Shown: positions 24,141 to 32,549 of the stretch, piece after piece
Layout: the number at the start of each line of letters is the position of its first letter
Numbering within the stretch: position 1 is the stretch's first letter
Translations under genes and position numbers: made by a program
The notes under the pieces: model-generated
Databases searched by the model: none
What the model saw: only the letters and a program-made list of their open reading frames with translations
Told to the model about the DNA's origin: nothing
Assembly: GCA_903850745.1 (NCBI GenBank)
Contig: CAINMH010000007.1
Location: forward strand, 1 to 35,485
Direction of reading: 5' to 3'
Length of the DNA: 35,485 bases
DNA from: an uncultured bacterium
Lineage (GTDB): Bacteria; Actinomycetota; Actinomycetes; S36-B12

Positions 24141-24310
24141 CTCCTCAGTGGCTCGTGGCCACAATCGTGCCGCTGGCCGTGCTTGCCGCCATCATCTTTC
24201 TTGGGCGCAACGGTCGACTCCTGTGGCCCCGAGCGCGGATTGCTTTGCTCTGGGGCTTCGCTGATACCTACCTGATCACTTACGTCAATGGCTGGTGGGC
24301 AGCAGCGTTC
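24137..24310 (+). repeat. Direct repeat copy 1 flanking the sugar island
   Basis: Corresponds base for base, without gaps, to 32591-32764, an offset of 8454. The two copies bracket the dehydrogenase and sugar-transport genes. Confidence 0.85.
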
Positions 24311-24325
24311 CTGTCTGCCAGATGA
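24137..24325 (+). pseudogene. Truncated 5' fragment of a prsW-like gene
   Basis: The first 58 codons match the beginning of the intact gene at 32591 (QWLVAT-VPLAVLAAIIFLG, then LWGFADTYLI). By hand count 23 of 174 bases differ, about 87 percent identity. After the shared AAAF the sequence diverges and stops within four codons. All catalytic motifs (EExxK, REN, His) are lost, so no protease can be made. Many differences are synonymous, so this is not a fresh duplication within the strain. Confidence 0.85.
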
Positions 24326-24337
24326 GTCGTCAGACTG

Positions 24338-25147
24338 TTAGCGGGCTGAAGAACCGTCTTCACCGGTTCGAAAGTCAAATCCAACTGTCAGACCGCCATC
24401 GGCAGTGATAGTAGAGCCGAACAGGGCACTCGCGGATGGACTCAGAAGGAATGCCGCTGCATGAGCGACTTCATCGGCGCCGATGATTCGTCCAACTGGT
24501 TGCCGTTTTGTGCGCGTTGCGAGAAAAACTCCCGGGTCGTCGGCGGAAGCGAGGTGTCGCTCGAAGAGTCCGGCACGCATAGGTCCGGGCGCGAGGATAT
24601 TGAAGTTGACGCCAGTCCGTGCGTAATCCAATGCGATGGTCTTAATGGCGAGTTCCAGTGCGGCTTTTGATGAGGCGTAGGAAGCCAACTGCTGTTCGGC
24701 GAACTTTGCATCGACCGAGGAAATTACGACCACTGACCCGAATTTCGCCTGAATGAGGCGTGGTAGAACATGTTGTAAGCCACGGATGTGCCCGAGCACA
24801 TTAACGCGCCACGCACGTTCCCAATTTTCTAACGTCTCATCAAGAAGAACGCCGACATCAAGAACTGCAGCCACTCCGAGAAATCCGAGTGAATCGGCTG
24901 ATGTTGAGCCCCACGTGTCCAAGGTAACTAACACAGAATTCCATGTTGAGTCTTCAGTGATACTCGCCTGAACCAGTTGGAAGTTGCTCGAAACCGCGAG
25001 ATCGGGAGCGACAGCATTGACATCTACTCCAACGACTTTGGTGCCGGCTCGTGTGAGGAGGCGAGCGCATTCCTCACCAAGGCCGCTACTAACTCCAGTT
25101 GCCACCACGAAATCTGGCAGCGTAATCGTGAGAGAAGGCTGAGACAT
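24338..25147 (-). CDS. Short-chain dehydrogenase/reductase
   Basis: A 269-residue SDR oxidoreductase. The cofactor site is TGVSSGLGEECARLL (about 17-31), with VDVN after strand 2 suggesting NAD preference. The active site is VISSVDAKF with SYASSKAALE (Ser, Tyr-x3-Lys). NILAPGPMRAGLF follows, and the C-terminal TITADGG closes the substrate pocket. The usual NNAG is replaced by FLGVAAVL. ATG at 25147 follows AAGGAG; a start 21 codons earlier lacks one. It is divergent from the alcohol dehydrogenase gene and begins the island. Confidence 0.85.
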   Translation of the reverse strand: MSQPSLTITLPDFVVATGVSSGLGEECARLLTRAGTKVVGVDVNAVAPDLAVSSNFQLVQASITEDSTWNSVLVTLDTWGSTSADSLGFLGVAAVLDVGVLLDETLENWERAWRVNVLGHIRGLQHVLPRLIQAKFGSVVVISSVDAKFAEQQLASYASSKAALELAIKTIALDYARTGVNFNILAPGPMRAGLFERHLASADDPGVFLATRTKRQPVGRIIGADEVAHAAAFLLSPSASALFGSTITADGGLTVGFDFRTGEDGSSAR

Positions 25148-25371
25148 CCGCGCTCCTTGCCATGTGCCGACCCCAATTGGAAAATCGGGCGAACTGGTAT
25201 TCGTGCCCATCCTGAGTGCATTTTTAGGCGCTTTTGCCCCACCCGTTTCGTTTCACATCGGAACACTTTGGCACCTTGACCGAGGCCGACGATTGGCGTC
25301 AACACCGATTCCCCGCGCCGGATCCGCCGTGAGCGGGATTTGGACAGGAACCGTCAAAGGAGATCAACTCA

Positions 25372-26430
25372 ATGAGAGCTACTCGGTACTACGGACAGCA
25401 CGACATTCGCACGGAGGAAATCGACGAGCCCACGATGAAGCCGGGTTACGTCAAGGTACGCAACGAGTGGACCGGCATCTGCGGTACCGACCTTCACGAG
25501 TATGACGATGGCCCCATGTTCTGCCCGGCACCTGGCCACTCCCATCCACTCACGGGAATGCAGCTCCCTATCGTGATGGGCCACGAAATCGCAGGCGTTG
25601 TAGCCGAAGTTGGAGAAGGCGTCACGAAGGTCAAGGTCGGAGACAGGGTTTCTGTCGAGCCCTATGTCGTATGTAACGAGTGCGAGTTCTGCATAGCTGG
25701 CCAGTACAACATCTGCACCCAAGCGGGATTCTTAGGTCTTTCAGGTCCGTCCGGAGGCTTCGCCGAGTTTTGCGTTGCTGAAGAACGGCGCGTTCACCCA
25801 CTTGGAAATCTTTCGACCGAAGTCGGTGCTTTAGTTGAGCCACTTTCGGTTGCTCATCACGCCATAGTGCGTTCCGGCATCAAGGCGGGTCAGACCGCAC
25901 TCGTGGTCGGAGCGGGCCCTATTGGCCTATTCGTAGCCGCAATCTTGCGCGCCGTTGGAGTCGACACTGTCTACACAGTTGAAATTTCGGCGATTCGTAA
26001 GGCCAAGGCCATTGCGGCTGGCTCAACACTCGTGCTCGACCCCACCCAGGAAAATGTTGTGGCGCGCATTCACGAATTGACCGGTGGGAGGGGCGTTGAC
26101 GCCTCATTCGAAGCAGTAGGGGTTTCTTCCGCATTACAAACCGCTATCGACGCGACAAAGTCCGGTGGCAATGTTGTCAACATCTCCATCTGGAGCCATA
26201 ACGCCGACATCAATCTGTTCGGTCTTGTAGCGAGAGAAGTGAACCTGATGGGCACTCTCGCTTACTGCAACGATCATGCGCCCGTTATAAAGCTGCTCCA
26301 GGAAGGCAAGCTCACTAACGTCGAGCAATTCATCACTGGACGCATATCGGCCACGGATATCGTCGAAAAGGGCTTCAAGGAGCTGATCAACAATAAGGAC
26401 GAGAACGTCAAGATCCTCGTTCGTCCTTAG
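25372..26430 (+). CDS. Zinc-dependent alcohol dehydrogenase, butanediol-dehydrogenase-like
   Basis: A 352-residue medium-chain dehydrogenase. Catalytic zinc ligands lie in GICGTDLHEY and MGHEIAG, and the structural zinc site is CNECEFCIAGQYNIC (about 100-114). The NAD site is VVGAGPIGLFVAAIL with VEIS after it, which favours NAD. The start MRATRYYGQHDIRTEEI and the HPLTG insertion resemble (R,R)-2,3-butanediol and related polyol dehydrogenases. AAAGGAG precedes the ATG. Together with the transporter it suggests oxidation of an imported diol, polyol or sugar. The exact substrate is not readable. Confidence 0.88.
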   Translation: MRATRYYGQHDIRTEEIDEPTMKPGYVKVRNEWTGICGTDLHEYDDGPMFCPAPGHSHPLTGMQLPIVMGHEIAGVVAEVGEGVTKVKVGDRVSVEPYVVCNECEFCIAGQYNICTQAGFLGLSGPSGGFAEFCVAEERRVHPLGNLSTEVGALVEPLSVAHHAIVRSGIKAGQTALVVGAGPIGLFVAAILRAVGVDTVYTVEISAIRKAKAIAAGSTLVLDPTQENVVARIHELTGGRGVDASFEAVGVSSALQTAIDATKSGGNVVNISIWSHNADINLFGLVAREVNLMGTLAYCNDHAPVIKLLQEGKLTNVEQFITGRISATDIVEKGFKELINNKDENVKILVRP

Positions 26431-26718
26431 GGATGACCGTTCAGTTACCAGCAAAATCCGGGCATCCAGTTCCTGAAGCGGGCGCTTGCTGGCCGGTAGC
26501 CATGTGTACAGCAAAAGTTAACGGTCGTTCATAGTTTTGTGGCAAGTCTTCACAGTACAACTGTGATGCGAATAGCGCATTGATTACGATTTTGAAACAA
26601 AAAGGTAGTTATTGTTGACGTGTGTTAAGTCTCACAGCACCATCTGTTCTGCAACCGATCCATCGATTTGACCTTGCGCAGGCGAGACTCGCCGGCATAA
26701 ACAAAGGGGAAAACACGT
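26431..26718 (+). promoter_or_regulatory. Upstream region of the sugar ABC operon
   Basis: A 288-base stretch without a gene. It includes an AT-rich segment (26570-26620) and a perfect palindrome at 26550-26566. No convincing -35/-10 pair was found. AAGGGGA just before 26719 is the ribosome binding site of the binding protein. Confidence 0.5.
26550..26566. promoter_or_regulatory. Palindromic candidate operator
   Basis: TCACAGTACAACTGTGA: 7-base arms around ACA, fully complementary. It is placed 153 bases before the binding-protein start, in the only sizeable gap before the importer operon. It suits a dimeric repressor; no regulator gene is present in the island. Confidence 0.5.
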
Positions 26719-27939
26719 ATGGCAATTAATTCATTCGGCAAAGGGACCCGTCGGGGCCTCGTTGGCGGCCTCGCCGCTATTGCCGCCCTCGCACTCGCCG
26801 CGTGCGGCTCGTCTGGTGGCGGTTCCACCGGTTCGACGTCGGCGCCGGCTCCGGCACCCACCTCATCAGGCGCTCCGGCACCCACCTCATCAGGTGGTGG
26901 CAGCATCAACGGAGATGGCCAACTCCTGAAGGTGTTCATGCCTTCTACCTCGAACGTATACCTCGAGGCTGCTGCTCAGGCAGCGAAGGACGAAGCTGCT
27001 GCTCTCGGATTCGAAATCAGCGTCGTCGAAAACCAGTGGGATCCGACCGAGCAGGATTCGCAAGTCCAGGAGTGGATCGCCACGGGCGAGACCGCGGCAG
27101 CGATCCTGTTCTGGCCGACATCGGCGGCAAACGCCACCGCATCCATCCGCGCCCTCTCTGAGGTTGCACCGGTTCTCCAGTGGAACCAGATGATCGACCC
27201 GGCAGCCGAGGAGTTCATCGCGATCGGCTACGCGGGCGTGTCTGACTACGGCATCGGCGCACAGACGGGACAAGACACTCTCGACAAGATCACTGAACTG
27301 ACTGGCGCAGGCTACAAGTTCAAGGGCGGCGACAAGCCGAACGTCATTCAGATCCAGCTGGGCAACGGTGACTACGCCGCAGGTGTGGATCGCACCAAGG
27401 GCTACACCGACGTTGCTGGCAGCGCCATCAACCTGCTTGCGACTGAGGGCAGCCCGCTGTCTGACGGCTTCACCTCTGAAGGTGGCTACAAGGCCGCCAG
27501 CATCGTGATTCCGAAGTACCTCTCGGACGGTATCGACATCATCGCTGTTCAGACCAATGACATGGCAAACGGTGTCGTTCAGGCAGCTGAGCAGGCTGGT
27601 CTGGTTCCTGGCAAGGACGTCTTCATCATCACTGGTACGTCCTCCGGCTCGATGGCCAACCTCAAGGCCGGCAAGATCAACTCCGCAGTCCTTCAGTCCC
27701 CGGTCATCGAGGGCACCCTCATCGTCGACGTGGCTGCGGCCTACCTCGCGACCGGCGGCAAGTCCGCTGGCGGCGAGGTGACCATCGCTTCGGACAAGGA
27801 TAAGCCAGTGGTAACGGCGACTCCCCCGGCGCGCACCACGTTCATGATGAACCCGTCAGTCACCACCGCCAACATTGACACGTTCATGATCTGGGGTTGG
27901 GACTTCTACAAGCTCATGGGCAAGGCCGCAACTGAGTAA
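26719..27939 (+). CDS. Sugar ABC transporter substrate-binding lipoprotein
   Basis: A 406-residue periplasmic-binding protein of the ribose/galactose type. The signal peptide ends in the lipobox LAAC (about residue 29), followed by a low-complexity tether (about 30-62) with a duplicated APAPTSSG. The mature fold shows LLKVFMPSTSNVYLEAAAQAAKDEA, the sugar-family start, then ILFWPTSANA-like and VQTNDMANGVVQAAEQAG segments. It leads the importer operon with the ATPase and two permeases. Many residues are encoded by preferred C-ending codons, which suggests high expression. The ligand is unknown, possibly a pentose, polyol or similar compound. Confidence 0.9.
   Translation: MAINSFGKGTRRGLVGGLAAIAALALAACGSSGGGSTGSTSAPAPAPTSSGAPAPTSSGGGSINGDGQLLKVFMPSTSNVYLEAAAQAAKDEAAALGFEISVVENQWDPTEQDSQVQEWIATGETAAAILFWPTSAANATASIRALSEVAPVLQWNQMIDPAAEEFIAIGYAGVSDYGIGAQTGQDTLDKITELTGAGYKFKGGDKPNVIQIQLGNGDYAAGVDRTKGYTDVAGSAINLLATEGSPLSDGFTSEGGYKAASIVIPKYLSDGIDIIAVQTNDMANGVVQAAEQAGLVPGKDVFIITGTSSGSMANLKAGKINSAVLQSPVIEGTLIVDVAAAYLATGGKSAGGEVTIASDKDKPVVTATPPARTTFMMNPSVTTANIDTFMIWGWDFYKLMGKAATE
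26848..26894 (+). repeat. 24-base tandem duplication in the lipoprotein tether
   Basis: GCTCCGGCACCCACCTCATC and the next three bases occur twice with period 24 (from 26848 and 26872), encoding APAPTSSG twice. The copies are identical, so the duplication is recent or kept homogeneous. It lengthens the linker only. Confidence 0.8.
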
Positions 27940-27971
27940 TACGTCGGCTTGAACCCTCGGGTTTGACCTAA

Positions 27972-28007
27972 TGTGGCCGGGGCTTGAGCGATCAAGCCCC
28001 GGCCACG
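27972..28007 (+). terminator. Strong hairpin between binding protein and ATPase genes
   Basis: GTGGCCGGGGCTTGA (27973-27987) pairs perfectly with TCAAGCCCCGGCCAC (27992-28006) around a GCGA tetraloop, a stable GNRA type. No T-run follows, so it is more likely a 3'-end stabiliser or partial terminator than a full stop. That would leave more binding protein than ATPase and permease, as in many sugar importers. Confidence 0.75.
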
Positions 28008-28056
28008 CAGTACCAAGACGCATCTCGCACATTCATTGCTCAATGTGGAGGATCAT

Positions 28057-29556
28057 GTGAACGACCAACTCCCCTTGCGCCTCAGGGCGAAGGGCATCAC
28101 CAAGTCCTTTGGGGCAGTTAATGCTCTCGCAGATGTTGACTTCGAGTTGCGTGCCGGCGAGGTCATGGCGCTCCTGGGCGAGAACGGTGCTGGCAAGAGC
28201 ACAATCGTGAAGGTCATCTCCGGACTCATTGTCCCCGACCAAGGCGAGATCACCCTCGATGGCGACGTCGTTCATCTCACCAGCGTGCGGGCCTCGCAGG
28301 AGGCGGGAATCGCCGTCGTGCAGCAGGAGTTCAGCACAGTGGGCTCCATGACGGTGGCAGAGAATCTCGTTCTGGGCCAGAACAGCGCGCCCGCATGGTG
28401 GAGCCCAAAGAAACTTACCGTTAATGCCAAGGGAATCCTGTCCCGTGTTGGCCTCGACGACCTAGATCCCAATACTCCAGTCGACAAACTCTCCGTCGCA
28501 GAGATGCAGCTGGTAGAGATCGCACGCGTGCTGGCGAAGGATGCCAGGATCATTATTTTCGACGAACCCACTGCAGCGCTTTCCGACGCAGAGATCGCGC
28601 GAGTACTCGACGCGGTCAAGCGGCTCGCATCGGAGGGCCGTAGCATCATCTACGTTACCCATCGCCTTGGCGAAGTCTTCGAGATCGCGGACCGTGTCAC
28701 CATCTTCCGTAACGGACGCAGCCAGCCTGCAGAGAATGTCGCTGATCTCACCGTCGACGCCGTAGTGGCCAAGATGATCGGCCGGGAGTTGGGACACCTA
28801 TACCCTGAGCGCTCCCGATCCCGCGGCGAGGTGTTGCTTGAAGCCCGCAACCTTAAAGTCCCCGGAATCCGAGGCGAGGTTAATCTCACGGTTCGCCGCG
28901 GTGAGATCCTTGGGCTCACCGGACAGCTCGGCTCCGGCACCTCGGAACTCATGCAGGCGCTCGCGGGCACCAATGACGTTCTTGCCGGAGAGGTCAATCT
29001 CGAAGGCACCCCGGTGGACCTGCGCAGCCGCCGCCGAGGCATCGTCTCAGGGGTGGCGTACTGCTCTCCGGATCGCAAGCGAGATGGGATCTTCGCTGGC
29101 CTTTCTATCCGTCGTAATTTGTCGTCTCCCTGGCTGGGCAGCGTGTCGAAGGCAGGGTTCGTCAGCACCCGTAGAGAGTCTTCTGAAGCATTGCGTAGCG
29201 CTACCGATTTCACGATTGATACCACCCGCCTCAACAGCACTGTCGGCACCTTGTCTGGCGGTAATCAGCAAAAGGTTGCCCTCGGAAAGTGGCTCGGCAT
29301 CCACCCGCGAGTTCTTCTTGTTGAGGAACCGACTCGTGGTGTGGACGTAGGTGCGCGAGCGGAGATCTACGCGAAATTGCGCGCTTTAAGCGATGCAGGA
29401 GTGGGTATCATCGTGGCCTCCTCCGACACTAACGAGATCCTCGGCCTGTCCGACACTATTGCTACTTACTACCGGGGCAAGCAGACCACAATAAAGCCCG
29501 CAAGCGAGTGGACAGAGCCTGATCTCGTTCGCGAAGTCATGCATCGGGAGGACTAG
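28057..29556 (+). CDS. Sugar ABC transporter ATP-binding protein, tandem domains
   Basis: A 499-residue RbsA/MglA-type double ATPase. The first domain has Walker A GENGAGKST (about 43-51), signature LSVAEMQLVEIARVL, Walker B IIIFDEPTAAL and the switch His in VTHR. The second domain has GQLGSGTSE where Walker A would be, signature LSGGNQQKVALGKWL and VLLVEEPTRGVDVG. A degenerate second P-loop is normal for this family. GTG at 28057 follows GGAGG by five bases; a start at 28036 would bypass this site. Confidence 0.92.
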   Translation: MNDQLPLRLRAKGITKSFGAVNALADVDFELRAGEVMALLGENGAGKSTIVKVISGLIVPDQGEITLDGDVVHLTSVRASQEAGIAVVQQEFSTVGSMTVAENLVLGQNSAPAWWSPKKLTVNAKGILSRVGLDDLDPNTPVDKLSVAEMQLVEIARVLAKDARIIIFDEPTAALSDAEIARVLDAVKRLASEGRSIIYVTHRLGEVFEIADRVTIFRNGRSQPAENVADLTVDAVVAKMIGRELGHLYPERSRSRGEVLLEARNLKVPGIRGEVNLTVRRGEILGLTGQLGSGTSELMQALAGTNDVLAGEVNLEGTPVDLRSRRRGIVSGVAYCSPDRKRDGIFAGLSIRRNLSSPWLGSVSKAGFVSTRRESSEALRSATDFTIDTTRLNSTVGTLSGGNQQKVALGKWLGIHPRVLLVEEPTRGVDVGARAEIYAKLRALSDAGVGIIVASSDTNEILGLSDTIATYYRGKQTTIKPASEWTEPDLVREVMHRED

Positions 29557-29561
29557 AAATC

Positions 29562-30554
29562 ATGTCAACTACTGAAGCCATGTCGGTCGGCTACCAAAAT
29601 CGAGCCGCCACCCGCAAGTCTATGAACATTTTGCGCAACTGGGCACTTCCCTTGCTTCTGGTTCTGCTGTTCGTGATCTCCGCCTTGCTGGTCCCGAACT
29701 TCTCCGAGCTCACCACGATCCGTGCGATCTTCTTGCAGACCGCACTTATCGGCATCTGCGCCGTAGGCATGACCGCACTCACACTGTCTGGAAATCTTTT
29801 CTCACTCGGCGTCACCCCGACAGTCATTCTCGGCGCGATGGTCTACGTATGGGTAGGCGAGGCATCGAAGAGCATGTGGATCGCCGCGGCGGTGACGATC
29901 GTGGCCGTTTTGGTGACTGGAGTGGTCCAAGGCTTCATCGTTAGTCTGGGTCTCAACGCCGTGATCGTTACCCTCGCCGTCGGAGCGGTGATCTACGGCG
30001 TCACAGCTTTGGTCACAAAGGGTGCCCTCGTCGAACCCTCTGAGAAGGTTGACCTTGCTGGATTCGCAACGTTCGCGATTTTCGGAATCCCTCTGCCGGT
30101 CATCGTTTTTGTTGTGTTCACCGCGGTTGCCTGGCTCCTTACCCAGCACACCTTGATCGGTCGCAAGATTTTTCTTCTTGGCGCCAATAAGTCGGCTGCA
30201 GAGATCAGTGGCATTTCGCCGCGTGCCACCACCGTCTGGGCCTTTATCTTGATGTCCTTCGGTTTTGGCATTGCGGCCGTTCTCGCGTCGGCGCAAATTC
30301 ACTCCGTGCAGGCAGACCAATTGCCTGCGCTCACGCTGGATACCGTGGCCGCCGTACTGGTCGGAGGCTGTGCGGTATCCGGTGGTGATGGTTCTCCGAT
30401 CAAGTCAGCGATCGGTGCGCTTTTTATCGCGACCGTTGCGCAGATCATGGTGCTCCTCTCCGTCCCTGATGGCCTCAAGCAACTTGTCCTCGGCATCGTC
30501 GTTGTGGCACTGGTCGTGATTCTTCATGTTCTACGAAAGGCTGGTTCTCGATGA
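29562..30554 (+). CDS. Sugar ABC transporter permease 1
   Basis: A 330-residue inner-membrane permease of the RbsC/AraH type with about nine hydrophobic helices. The family stretch GANKSAAEISGISPRATTVWAFILMSFGFGIA (about 207-238, split by a loop) contacts the ATPase. AAVLVGGCAVSGGDGSPIKSAIGA near 265-288 is typical of this family. GGGAGG lies nine or more bases before the ATG. Its stop overlaps the next permease by four bases (ATGA), consistent with a heterodimeric channel. Confidence 0.9.
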   Translation: MSTTEAMSVGYQNRAATRKSMNILRNWALPLLLVLLFVISALLVPNFSELTTIRAIFLQTALIGICAVGMTALTLSGNLFSLGVTPTVILGAMVYVWVGEASKSMWIAAAVTIVAVLVTGVVQGFIVSLGLNAVIVTLAVGAVIYGVTALVTKGALVEPSEKVDLAGFATFAIFGIPLPVIVFVVFTAVAWLLTQHTLIGRKIFLLGANKSAAEISGISPRATTVWAFILMSFGFGIAAVLASAQIHSVQADQLPALTLDTVAAVLVGGCAVSGGDGSPIKSAIGALFIATVAQIMVLLSVPDGLKQLVLGIVVVALVVILHVLRKAGSR

Positions 30555-31522
30555 GCGACGTCGGCCGCTGGTTCCAGAAGTATCTCCTTCAGTTCGTTGT
30601 TCTCGCCATCGTCATCGCCTCCATGTACGCGCTCTACCCGAACTTCCATGTGGAGACGTCGATTGAGAGAATCATGCCGCTCGGCGTTGTAGCAGCCGGC
30701 CTCGCAGTCACCATGATTGCTGGGGAGTTTGATTTGTCCATCGCCTCAATGGCGGCGTTTTCCGGGGCGCTCACCATCTGGCTCTCGCCAATCGGGCTGA
30801 TTCCCGCACTGCTCATCGCAATCGTCGTGGGCACACTTCTTGGCATGGTGCAAGGCTGGGCAATCGCACGTCTGGGAATTAGTTCCTTGGTGTTCACTAT
30901 CGGCACCTTGATTCTGTTCCGAGGTCTCACATGGGTGGTGACAAGTGGTGTGTCGATCCGCGTCTCAGACGTCAAGTCCACCGACGTGTTTCGGGTCGAC
31001 ATTCTAAAATTTTTGTCGCCTCTTTCTCTCACTGGCATCGTGATCTTCATTCTGCTAGGCATCTTCCTCGCCTATACGCGCTGGGGCCGAGAAATCTACG
31101 CACTCGGTGGGGCCCGCAACGAAGCCATTGCTGCTGGCGTTCGCTACAAGCGCGGAATGATGGTGGCCTTCGGCATCTCTGGCGGCCTTGGCGCCGTCGG
31201 CGGAGGCATGACCAGCGCTCTCAACGGCTCCGCTTCACCGACTGCGTTTGGCAGTCTGCTGTTGGGAGCTCTAGCGGTTGTACTAGTGGGCGGCATCAGC
31301 CTCTCGGGTGGCCGTGGAACCATGGTCAATGTATTCCTCGGTTTTGCGATTATTGCCATTTTGTCGGCTGGCCTAGCGGGCATGGGTGCCAAGGCCTTCG
31401 TGGCTGAACTCTTCACTGGAGTGCTCCTGCTTGTTGTTCTTCTCTTTGACTACCTGATTCGGACACTCTCCGAACGGGATCGAAAGAAGCGACTGAAAAA
31501 AGTTGCGATCTCAACGGCCTAA
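30551..31522 (+). CDS. Sugar ABC transporter permease 2
   Basis: A 323-residue partner permease. IAGEFDLSIASMAAFSGALT-like sequence (about 56-75) is the family's EFDLS motif. GGARNEAIAAGVRYKRGMMVAF carries the ATPase-contact loop, and VLVGGISLSGGRGTMVNVFLG lies near 256. Nine or so helices are visible. Translationally coupled to permease 1. Two different permeases together imply a heterodimer rather than the usual RbsC homodimer. Confidence 0.9.
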   Translation: MSDVGRWFQKYLLQFVVLAIVIASMYALYPNFHVETSIERIMPLGVVAAGLAVTMIAGEFDLSIASMAAFSGALTIWLSPIGLIPALLIAIVVGTLLGMVQGWAIARLGISSLVFTIGTLILFRGLTWVVTSGVSIRVSDVKSTDVFRVDILKFLSPLSLTGIVIFILLGIFLAYTRWGREIYALGGARNEAIAAGVRYKRGMMVAFGISGGLGAVGGGMTSALNGSASPTAFGSLLLGALAVVLVGGISLSGGRGTMVNVFLGFAIIAILSAGLAGMGAKAFVAELFTGVLLLVVLLFDYLIRTLSERDRKKRLKKVAISTA

Positions 31523-31644
31523 TTGGTGTTACGCCGCTGAGGCAAGCCCTCCCGACTGACATCTGTCAATGCAACTTGCGCTTTGACGGCGACATAGGGA
31601 AAAGAAATGTCAGTGTCCGCAGTTTCTATGATTGGAGACAACGA

Positions 31645-32433
31645 ATGTCAGGTCGACTTGAAGGTCGCAGTATTCTGCTGACCGGCGGCGGTATGGGAAT
31701 CGGTCGTGCCATCGCGATTGCGTGTGCGAAGGAGGGCGCTGCCCTCACCCTCGTGGATATGAATATTGACGCGGCTAATTCTGTTCGTGAGGAGATCGTC
31801 GTGGCTGGCGGAAGTGCCGTCGCCGTTGCCGGCAACGTCACCAAGCGTTCCGAGGTAGCGGCTGCTGTTGCCGCAGCCGCTGAGAACTTCGGCAAGCTTG
31901 ACGTGATGTTCAACATTGCCGGTATGATCAAGCCTGCGCACTTTCTCGACACTACGGAGGAGAATTTCCGCACAACCCTCGATGTGAATGGCCTTGGTAC
32001 TCTCATCACGCAGCAGGAAGCTGCGAAGCAGATGATCAAGCAGGGTCATGGCGGAAAGCTCATCCTCGTCTCTTCCATCGCTGGACGACAGGGCTACCCA
32101 GACTTTGCGGCCTACTGCGCGAGCAAGTTTGCGGTCAATGCTCTGAACCAGTCTGCGGCTCATGCTCTTGCGGAACACAACATTACGAGTAACGCATTCG
32201 CTCCTGGGGTTGTGGACACGCCGCTGTGGAAGAAGCTCGACGAAGAACTCGTTGAAATCGGTACTACCAAAGAGATCGGTGAGGCTTTCGCCGCATTCTC
32301 TGGTGCCAATCTTCGCGGCCGCAAGGGCGTCCCCGAAGACATCATTGGCACGGCTTTGTTCCTCGCATCCGCTGATTCCGATTACATGACGGGCCAAATC
32401 ATCATGATCGACGGCGGGATGGTCCTCGTCTAG
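31645..32433 (+). CDS. Short-chain dehydrogenase, polyol/acetoin-reductase-like
   Basis: A 262-residue SDR. Cofactor site TGGGMGIGRAIAIAC (about 11-25), Asp in LVDMN for NAD, NIAG (about 90-93), catalytic Ser in SSIAGRQG, and YCASK for Tyr and Lys. The long C-terminal lid (DTPLWKKLDEEL to FAAFSGANLRGRKG) and GQIIMIDGGMVLV recall sorbitol and meso-butanediol dehydrogenases. GGAGA lies eight bases before ATG 31645; the open frame back to 31576 has no such site. It closes the importer operon and ends at a strong terminator. Confidence 0.87.
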   Translation: MSGRLEGRSILLTGGGMGIGRAIAIACAKEGAALTLVDMNIDAANSVREEIVVAGGSAVAVAGNVTKRSEVAAAVAAAAENFGKLDVMFNIAGMIKPAHFLDTTEENFRTTLDVNGLGTLITQQEAAKQMIKQGHGGKLILVSSIAGRQGYPDFAAYCASKFAVNALNQSAAHALAEHNITSNAFAPGVVDTPLWKKLDEELVEIGTTKEIGEAFAAFSGANLRGRKGVPEDIIGTALFLASADSDYMTGQIIMIDGGMVLV

Positions 32434-32444
32434 ACCGACATGAT

Positions 32445-32498
32445 GAAGAGAAGTGCCCCTACCTCGGCTTCGATGCCGAAGTAGGGGCACTTCTCTTC
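32445..32498 (+). terminator. Long hairpin terminator of the sugar operon
   Basis: GAAGAGAAGTGCCCCTAC (32445-32462) pairs perfectly over 18 bases with GTAGGGGCACTTCTCTTC (32481-32498). The loop forms a second 5-bp stem (TCGGC/GCCGA). The pyrimidine-rich end TTCTCTTCTG follows. It insulates the dehydrogenase from the prsW operon. Confidence 0.85.
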
Positions 32499-32536
32499 TG
32501 GTGGCTCTCCTAGGCTTCGGCGTTGGATTTGGTCGC

Positions 32537-32542
32537 TAAAGT
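32537..32542 (+). promoter_or_regulatory. -10 hexamer before intact prsW leader ORF
   Basis: TAAAGT, seven bases before the ATG of the leader ORF at 32550. Implies that the prsW operon mRNA starts at the leader ORF start codon. Confidence 0.5.
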
Positions 32543-32549
32543 GGTTCCT

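Noticed and set aside
25148-25371. Operator or second gene between the divergent SDR and alcohol dehydrogenase
   Set aside because: A TTGAC...GTCAA pair with a 17-base gap (25276-25302) was noticed, but it is too loose to call. No other convincing promoter element or ORF was found.
28900-28960. Degenerate Walker A in the second half of the sugar ATPase
   Set aside because: Considered as damage, but a GQLGSG-type second P-loop is usual in RbsA/MglA proteins.
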